Below are positions 60,228-64,000 of a DNA stretch of 64,000 bases, piece by piece (position 1 is the stretch's first letter; every line of letters starts with the position of its first letter). The position numbers and the translations under genes are program-made. The notes under the pieces are model-generated. The model saw nothing but the letters and a program-made list of their open reading frames with translations, ran no database searches and was not told the origin of the DNA. The stretch covers positions 2,937,746-3,001,745 of the forward strand of contig NZ_CP045997.1 of the NCBI RefSeq assembly GCF_010233585.1, given 5' to 3'. The DNA comes from Spirosoma endbachense (GTDB taxonomy: Bacteria; Bacteroidota; Bacteroidia; Cytophagales; Spirosomataceae).

Positions 60228-61880
60228 ATGAAAAGCCTGTTTACGCTCGCTTTGCTCTTTGAAGTCGTATTGCTCATTTTTTCTTGTGGCCAGGGTAATA
60301 GTCCCACTCCTGCTACACCAACTTCGGATCTGGTGGCTAATTTTGAGTTTACCGGTGGCGACTGTACGGCCCCCTGTGAGGTCAGTTTTACCCAAAAAGC
60401 TACGGGATCTATCACCAGCTACCTCTGGGACTTTGGTGATAAAACTACCACCTCAGCCGAAGTCAACCCCAAACATACCTATCAGCAGGGGGGAACGTTC
60501 ACCGTTACATTGACGGTAAGTGGCCCTGGTGGTACCAGCCAGCCTAAAGCCCAGTCATTAACCATTAAAACTGGTACGACTACTGGTATCCCTGCCAAAG
60601 TCTGGGATAAAACCTTTGGCGGCACTGATGATGATGCTATACGCGCTATGGTAGCCACCTCGGACGGCGGTTTTCTGCTGGGTGGCTATTCTCGCTCCGG
60701 CCAGAATGGCAATAGGTCCGCTCCCAATCTGGGGAAAACTGATATGTGGGTGGTGAAGGTTGATGGAAGTGGCAATAAAGTCTGGGATAAAGCCTTTGGC
60801 GGCAGTAATGATGATGTTTTAACCTCGATTCTTGCCACTTCGGATGGGGGCTTTCTACTGGGGGGCAATTCTAAATCCGATCAGGATGGCAACAAGTCCA
60901 CTCCTAAACAAGGGGGAGGGAGTAGCGATATTGGTGATATGTGGGTGGTGAAGATCGATGGGAGTGGTAATAAAGTCTGGGATAAAGCCTTTGGTAGCAA
61001 CGATTCAGATGGTATATCCGCTATGGTAGCCACCTCGGATGGCGGCTTTCTACTGGGGGGCTATTCTGACTCCGATCAGACTGGCAGTAAGTCCGCCCCT
61101 AAACGAGGAGGAACTGATATGTGGGTGGTAAAGATCGATGGGGGTGGCAACAAAATCTGGGATAAAACCTTTGGTGGCGCTGATTCGGATTACCTAAACT
61201 CTATGGTAGCCACCTCGGACGGCGGTTTTCTGCTGGGTGGCTATTCTCGCTCCAGCCAGGATGGCAATAAGTCTGATGCCAACCGAGGGCAAGAAGATTA
61301 CTGGGTAGTGAAGATCGATGGGAGTGGTAACAAAGTTTGGGATAAAACCTTTGGTGGCAGTGATACAGACTACCTAAACTCTGTAGCAACCACCTCGGAC
61401 GGCGGTTTTCTGCTGGGTGGCTATTCTCGCTCCAGCCAGGATGGCAATAAGTCTGATGCCAACCGAGGGCAAGAAGATTACTGGGTAGTGAAGATCGATG
61501 GGAGTGGCAACAAAATTTGGGACAAAACCTTTGGCGGCAGTTCCGGCGATAATTTACGCGCTATGGCAGCCACCTCGGATGGCGGTTTTCTACTGGGGGG
61601 AGCCTCTGGCTCTGGTCAGACTGGCAACAAGTCCGCACCCTATCAAGGAGCTTATGATTACTGGGTAGTGAAGATTAATGGAAGTGGCAGCAAAGTCTGG
61701 GATAAAACCTTTGGCGGGAGCAGTAATGATATGATGTATTCACTGTTGGCCACTTCGGACGGAGGCTTTCTATTTGGGGGCAATTCTAACTCCGATCAGA
61801 GTGGCGATAAATCTGACCCCAATCGAGGAAATACTGTTCTTAAGGTAAATGACGATATGTGGGTAGTGAAGGCCAAATAA
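60228..61880 (+). CDS. PKD-domain lipoprotein with about eight beta-propeller-like repeats
   Basis: 550 residues from ATG 60228, with a lipoprotein signal (ALLFEVVLLIFSC). A PKD domain follows (about 35-115; ANFEFTGGDCTAPCEVSFTQ, YLWDFGDKTTTSAEVNPKHTY). Then come about seven to eight repeats of roughly 60 residues, each KVWDKTFGG ... ATSDGGFLLGGYS ... WVVKIDGSGN, probably a bladed propeller. Two neighbouring repeats are nearly identical at DNA level (61210-61327 and 61390-61507), which shows recent expansion or gene conversion. Likely a cell-surface lipoprotein. An upstream in-frame start at 60195 is less likely because it precedes the signal. Confidence 0.88.
   Translation: MKSLFTLALLFEVVLLIFSCGQGNSPTPATPTSDLVANFEFTGGDCTAPCEVSFTQKATGSITSYLWDFGDKTTTSAEVNPKHTYQQGGTFTVTLTVSGPGGTSQPKAQSLTIKTGTTTGIPAKVWDKTFGGTDDDAIRAMVATSDGGFLLGGYSRSGQNGNRSAPNLGKTDMWVVKVDGSGNKVWDKAFGGSNDDVLTSILATSDGGFLLGGNSKSDQDGNKSTPKQGGGSSDIGDMWVVKIDGSGNKVWDKAFGSNDSDGISAMVATSDGGFLLGGYSDSDQTGSKSAPKRGGTDMWVVKIDGGGNKIWDKTFGGADSDYLNSMVATSDGGFLLGGYSRSSQDGNKSDANRGQEDYWVVKIDGSGNKVWDKTFGGSDTDYLNSVATTSDGGFLLGGYSRSSQDGNKSDANRGQEDYWVVKIDGSGNKIWDKTFGGSSGDNLRAMAATSDGGFLLGGASGSGQTGNKSAPYQGAYDYWVVKINGSGSKVWDKTFGGSSNDMMYSLLATSDGGFLFGGNSNSDQSGDKSDPNRGNTVLKVNDDMWVVKAK
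61210..61507 (+). repeat. Near-identical 118-bp direct repeats, 180-bp period
   Basis: Bases 61210-61327 and 61390-61507 within the propeller gene are almost the same, much closer than the other repeat units. They are a substrate for slippage or recombination that would change the repeat number by one. Confidence 0.85.
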
Positions 61881-61960
61881 TGAAACCTTTAACAATCAGC
61901 CTCTCCGTACCTACTCGATTGTACCCAGATTCACGACAATAAACTAAACATATAAACACC

Positions 61961-62797
61961 ATGCTTCGGACTTCTTTGCTTCTTCTCTTTCTTATTCATC
62001 TCTCAATCGCCAATGGTCAGTCAAACCGAAGAATAGAACAAAATAAAGTAGAAGTTATTTCAGGAACTGGTCCAGGCTGTATAATTCTTGAACGAGGTAA
62101 CACGGTTTCCATTTTAACAACTGGCACCATCCGGCTTGGCATGTTTGCGGGTAGTGGCGACGCAGATGGGATTGATGGCTTTACTTCATACAATCAGGTT
62201 GTTGGTTTTCGTCATGGTGCCCTGTTGGGCCGTATTGGTAATGGACCCTGGTTTTTGGTCGGTACTGACGCATCATTTGTGGCGGATCGTGATGGAACGC
62301 TTACACTATTAGTGAACGACGCGCAAACTGGCGATAATTCAGGGAGTTTCATTGTAGAGTACAGCATCAATCAGCCCTTAGCTGGTCAAAGCAGACCCCA
62401 GACAGACTTACGAACCGCAGAAGCGTCCGGTCAACTAGATGCTGATGCGAAATCACCTGTCGTTTATATAGTTATCTGGACATATACAAACGGCAACAGT
62501 AACTATGCCAATAGCAATAGGGCCATTTATATCAGTTCCCCAATTAAGACATGGGGTTGCCCGACAAACAGGGCTTATAGACCCGGTTCCTCTCAGAGTA
62601 AATGGGATTGTGATGATTACGGTTACGAATCATTCAGAAGTTCAGTAAATCTCAGGTACGATTTCGGATGGTCAAACTATAAAGGGTTTAGTTCAAGGGT
62701 ATTTGAAGACCTCGAGAGTGCAAGGAAGTTTCAAAGTAAATTATCCAGTGAGGCTACTGATGATAATTATGCCACCAGATATGTAAATACTTTTTAG
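61961..62797 (+). CDS. Secreted protein with LecA-like (PA-I lectin type) domain
   Basis: 278 residues with a signal peptide (LRTSLLLLFLIHLSIANGQ). Residues about 30-140 fit the PA-I galactose-lectin-like fold: GNTVSILTTGTIRLGMFAGSGDADG, then HGALLGRIGNGPWFLVGTDASFVADRDGTLTLLVNDAQTGDNSGSF, the VNDxxxxDNxG calcium-site pattern. The C-terminal 110 residues (YIVIWTYTNGNSNYANSNRAIY, WDCDDYGYESFRSSVNLRYDFGW) are unrecognised, with two or three Cys. Possibly carbohydrate-binding at the surface. Confidence 0.75.
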   Translation: MLRTSLLLLFLIHLSIANGQSNRRIEQNKVEVISGTGPGCIILERGNTVSILTTGTIRLGMFAGSGDADGIDGFTSYNQVVGFRHGALLGRIGNGPWFLVGTDASFVADRDGTLTLLVNDAQTGDNSGSFIVEYSINQPLAGQSRPQTDLRTAEASGQLDADAKSPVVYIVIWTYTNGNSNYANSNRAIYISSPIKTWGCPTNRAYRPGSSQSKWDCDDYGYESFRSSVNLRYDFGWSNYKGFSSRVFEDLESARKFQSKLSSEATDDNYATRYVNTF

Positions 62798-63378
62798 AGG
62801 ATAGCATACATTCACGATAAACAATTATGAGCAGCTACAGAAAGCATTATCACAGCGATGACCGTCAGGTTGGAAAAGGGGTGATAATGGTGGGATTGGG
62901 TATCGCAGCTTGCTGCGTTTCACGGGGCAGGCTGTGGGGGTGAGCGGGATCATTGGAGGTATTACGAAAATTACCATTACTTCTGCTAAAGCGACCTGTA
63001 AAGCAGGCCGAAAAAAACGAGTAAGGGCAGAAGATCGTTTGTTATACTTCGCTCCGCGTGGGCGGGTTGTCTTGGCGACAGGCAACACGTCCCGAGAGCA
63101 AGACTAAACAGCCCAACCGTTCATGTGTGTAATGGCTCGTTCCTCGCCATCAACATATGAAGTCGTTGGGTGCAGAGCCAATAGGTAGTGCTCATTTGTG
63201 GGCTCGCGTGCGACAGACAGCTCATCCCGAAGGCAGGTTGTTTGGCTCGTTGGTTAGCTTCGGTTGACAGCACAAACGCCGGAGTTAGGTAGTTTTGATG
63301 TCCGCATTTTCGGGCCGCGTTCGACAGCGCAAACGCCCCGGTAAGGTGGCAACGTACTTGAAGCCAAAGTAAACTTGC
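62798..63378. repeat. Intergenic with copy C of the dispersed repeat and a small ORF
   Basis: Bases about 63120-63340 contain CTCATCCCGAAGGCAGG, TTGTGGGCTCG, TTCGGTTGACAGCACAAACG and TTTTCGGGCCGCG, which match blocks of the repeat at 59180-59400. A larger stretch upstream is only weakly coding. Confidence 0.5.
62827..62943 (+). CDS. Possible small membrane peptide, 38 residues
   Basis: ATG 62827 opens SSYRKHYHSDDRQVGKGVIM then VGLGIAACCVSRGRLWG and stops at 62943; an adjacent frame continues with basic residues for 65 codons. It could be a real small peptide or the broken start of a longer gene. Weak. Confidence 0.2.
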   Translation: MSSYRKHYHSDDRQVGKGVIMVGLGIAACCVSRGRLWG

Positions 63379-63891
63379 ATGGATGCATCACTTTTTGAGC
63401 AACGCTTAGAGCAAGCCCTAAATAAATTGCTTTCGCTAACCGCGTCTTTCTGTACTAATGATCTGTCTCAGCAGATACTTTTCTGGGTTGAGCCAAGCGG
63501 CTGGGAGGCTCATGAAGGCTTGAATGAGGTAGAGGCAGAGCGGGTTGGACTGCTTTGTGAAGGAGTGGGTAAGTCGCTCACCAAAAACGAGCTGCTTCAA
63601 CTATTGTGGCATGAAGGCAAAGTGCCGCTTTGGATTAATATGAGTGTTCGTAAAGCAACCCCCACCTTTACCTTTTGCCATTTGTTATGTAGTCGGCGGC
63701 TACGTGCTGAGGCCGAGCTTTACCATCAATCCGACCCTTATCTGCCTTTTCATATTGTTGTCCCACTCCCAGCTACATATGGTGGTTCGTCGGAGGAGAG
63801 ATTTGACATTAATTGGCAAGTCCAACGGCCAAAAAGTTTGATTGGTAAGTTAAGGCATCTACTAACAGGTCATTACAGGGCTTTCTTATAA
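63379..63891 (+). CDS. Hypothetical protein (170 residues)
   Basis: A soluble 170-residue protein with an N-terminal helical part (LFEQRLEQALNKLLSLTASFCTNDLSQQILFWVEP) and a beta-rich end (HIVVPLPATYGG ... RFDINWQVQRPKSLIGKLRHLLTGHYRAFL). No family recognised. Stand-alone, with a clean ATG preceded by copy C of the intergenic repeat. Confidence 0.6.
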   Translation: MDASLFEQRLEQALNKLLSLTASFCTNDLSQQILFWVEPSGWEAHEGLNEVEAERVGLLCEGVGKSLTKNELLQLLWHEGKVPLWINMSVRKATPTFTFCHLLCSRRLRAEAELYHQSDPYLPFHIVVPLPATYGGSSEERFDINWQVQRPKSLIGKLRHLLTGHYRAFL

Positions 63892-63944
63892 AAACGGCAA
63901 GGAGCAGTTAGCCATACCTTTGTGGTTCTCTAGACTACAAAACC

Positions 63945-64000
63945 ATGACTGTCGCTCCCTGCTTGGCTAAACCTACAACATTTTTCCAACTTCTTGACCA
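63945..64000 (+). CDS. Start of a gene cut by the window end (possibly a transposase)
   Basis: ATG 63945 opens TVAPCLAKPTTFFQLL before the sequence ends. TACCTTTG (63916-63923) fits a -7 box. GCAAGGAGC about 63897 and the GCTCCCTGC string about 63953 are partly inverted, as at an IS end. Identification as a transposase is a guess. Confidence 0.35.
   Translation, partial: MTVAPCLAKPTTFFQLLD

Noticed and set aside
1..64000. tRNA or rRNA genes as integration sites
   Set aside because: I saw no tRNA-like cloverleaf with a T-loop GTTCRA and CCA end and no rRNA, although a by-eye scan can miss one.

Overview
The window looks like an accessory region of a Bacteroidota chromosome, most likely from the Spirosoma/Cytophagales group. 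This is inferred from protein families (SpvB/RHS and G8-like secreted proteins, PKD lipoproteins, HisKA_2/LytTR pair, BlaI/BlaR-like pair, PadR plus prefix-domain ABC permease), from at least one good Bacteroidota promoter (TTG-N19-TACCTTTG at 54430-54459), and from few Shine-Dalgarno sequences. I saw no rRNA, tRNA or CRISPR array.

Region 1 (1-20200) is a defence island with two divergent clusters. Leftward, 9757 to the window edge holds an N6-adenine methyltransferase with an AbiEi-like N-terminal domain, an HsdS specificity subunit, a DUF1016 PD-(D/E)XK nuclease and a large NERD / pseudokinase / kinase / P-loop ATPase protein resembling PglW; no HsdR lies in the window. Rightward, 9907-17856 is a tight run of two CD-NTases, an S-4TM membrane effector, a metallo-beta-lactamase-fold protein and a 1366-residue trypsin/helical-repeat protein. 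A separate AT-rich CHAT protease gene follows (17972-20200). This looks like a CBASS-type signalling core joined to a trypsin/MBL/CHAT module and is the best candidate for an undescribed system.

Region 2 (20.2-33.1 kb) is mobile-element territory: a response regulator, a serine recombinase with an upstream 40-bp inverted repeat, small orphan genes, a truncated umuC, a 2.9-kb ISKra4-like element carrying a pRiA4b ORF-3-like gene and a resolvase (its transposase broken by a 22-bp duplication), a caspase-phosphodiester glycosidase gene split at an A9 tract, and an IS4-type element.

Region 3 (33.6-46.2 kb) holds a secreted RHS polymorphic toxin with a GIY-YIG/URI-like C-terminus, its probable immunity gene, two secreted proteins and a two-component pair. 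Region 4 (46.2-50.8 kb) holds a MITE-like element, an AT-hook protein, a second serine recombinase with upstream inverted repeats and a second member of an orphan family first seen at 24722, both members lying just after a GC-rich, hairpin-prone segment. Region 5 (50.9-64.0 kb) holds a PadR-controlled ABC permease, a BlaI/BlaR1-like/S41 peptidase operon with two operator-like boxes in its promoter, a HigBA toxin-antitoxin pair, several secreted or lipoproteins separated by a dispersed intergenic repeat, and the start of a gene cut by the window edge.
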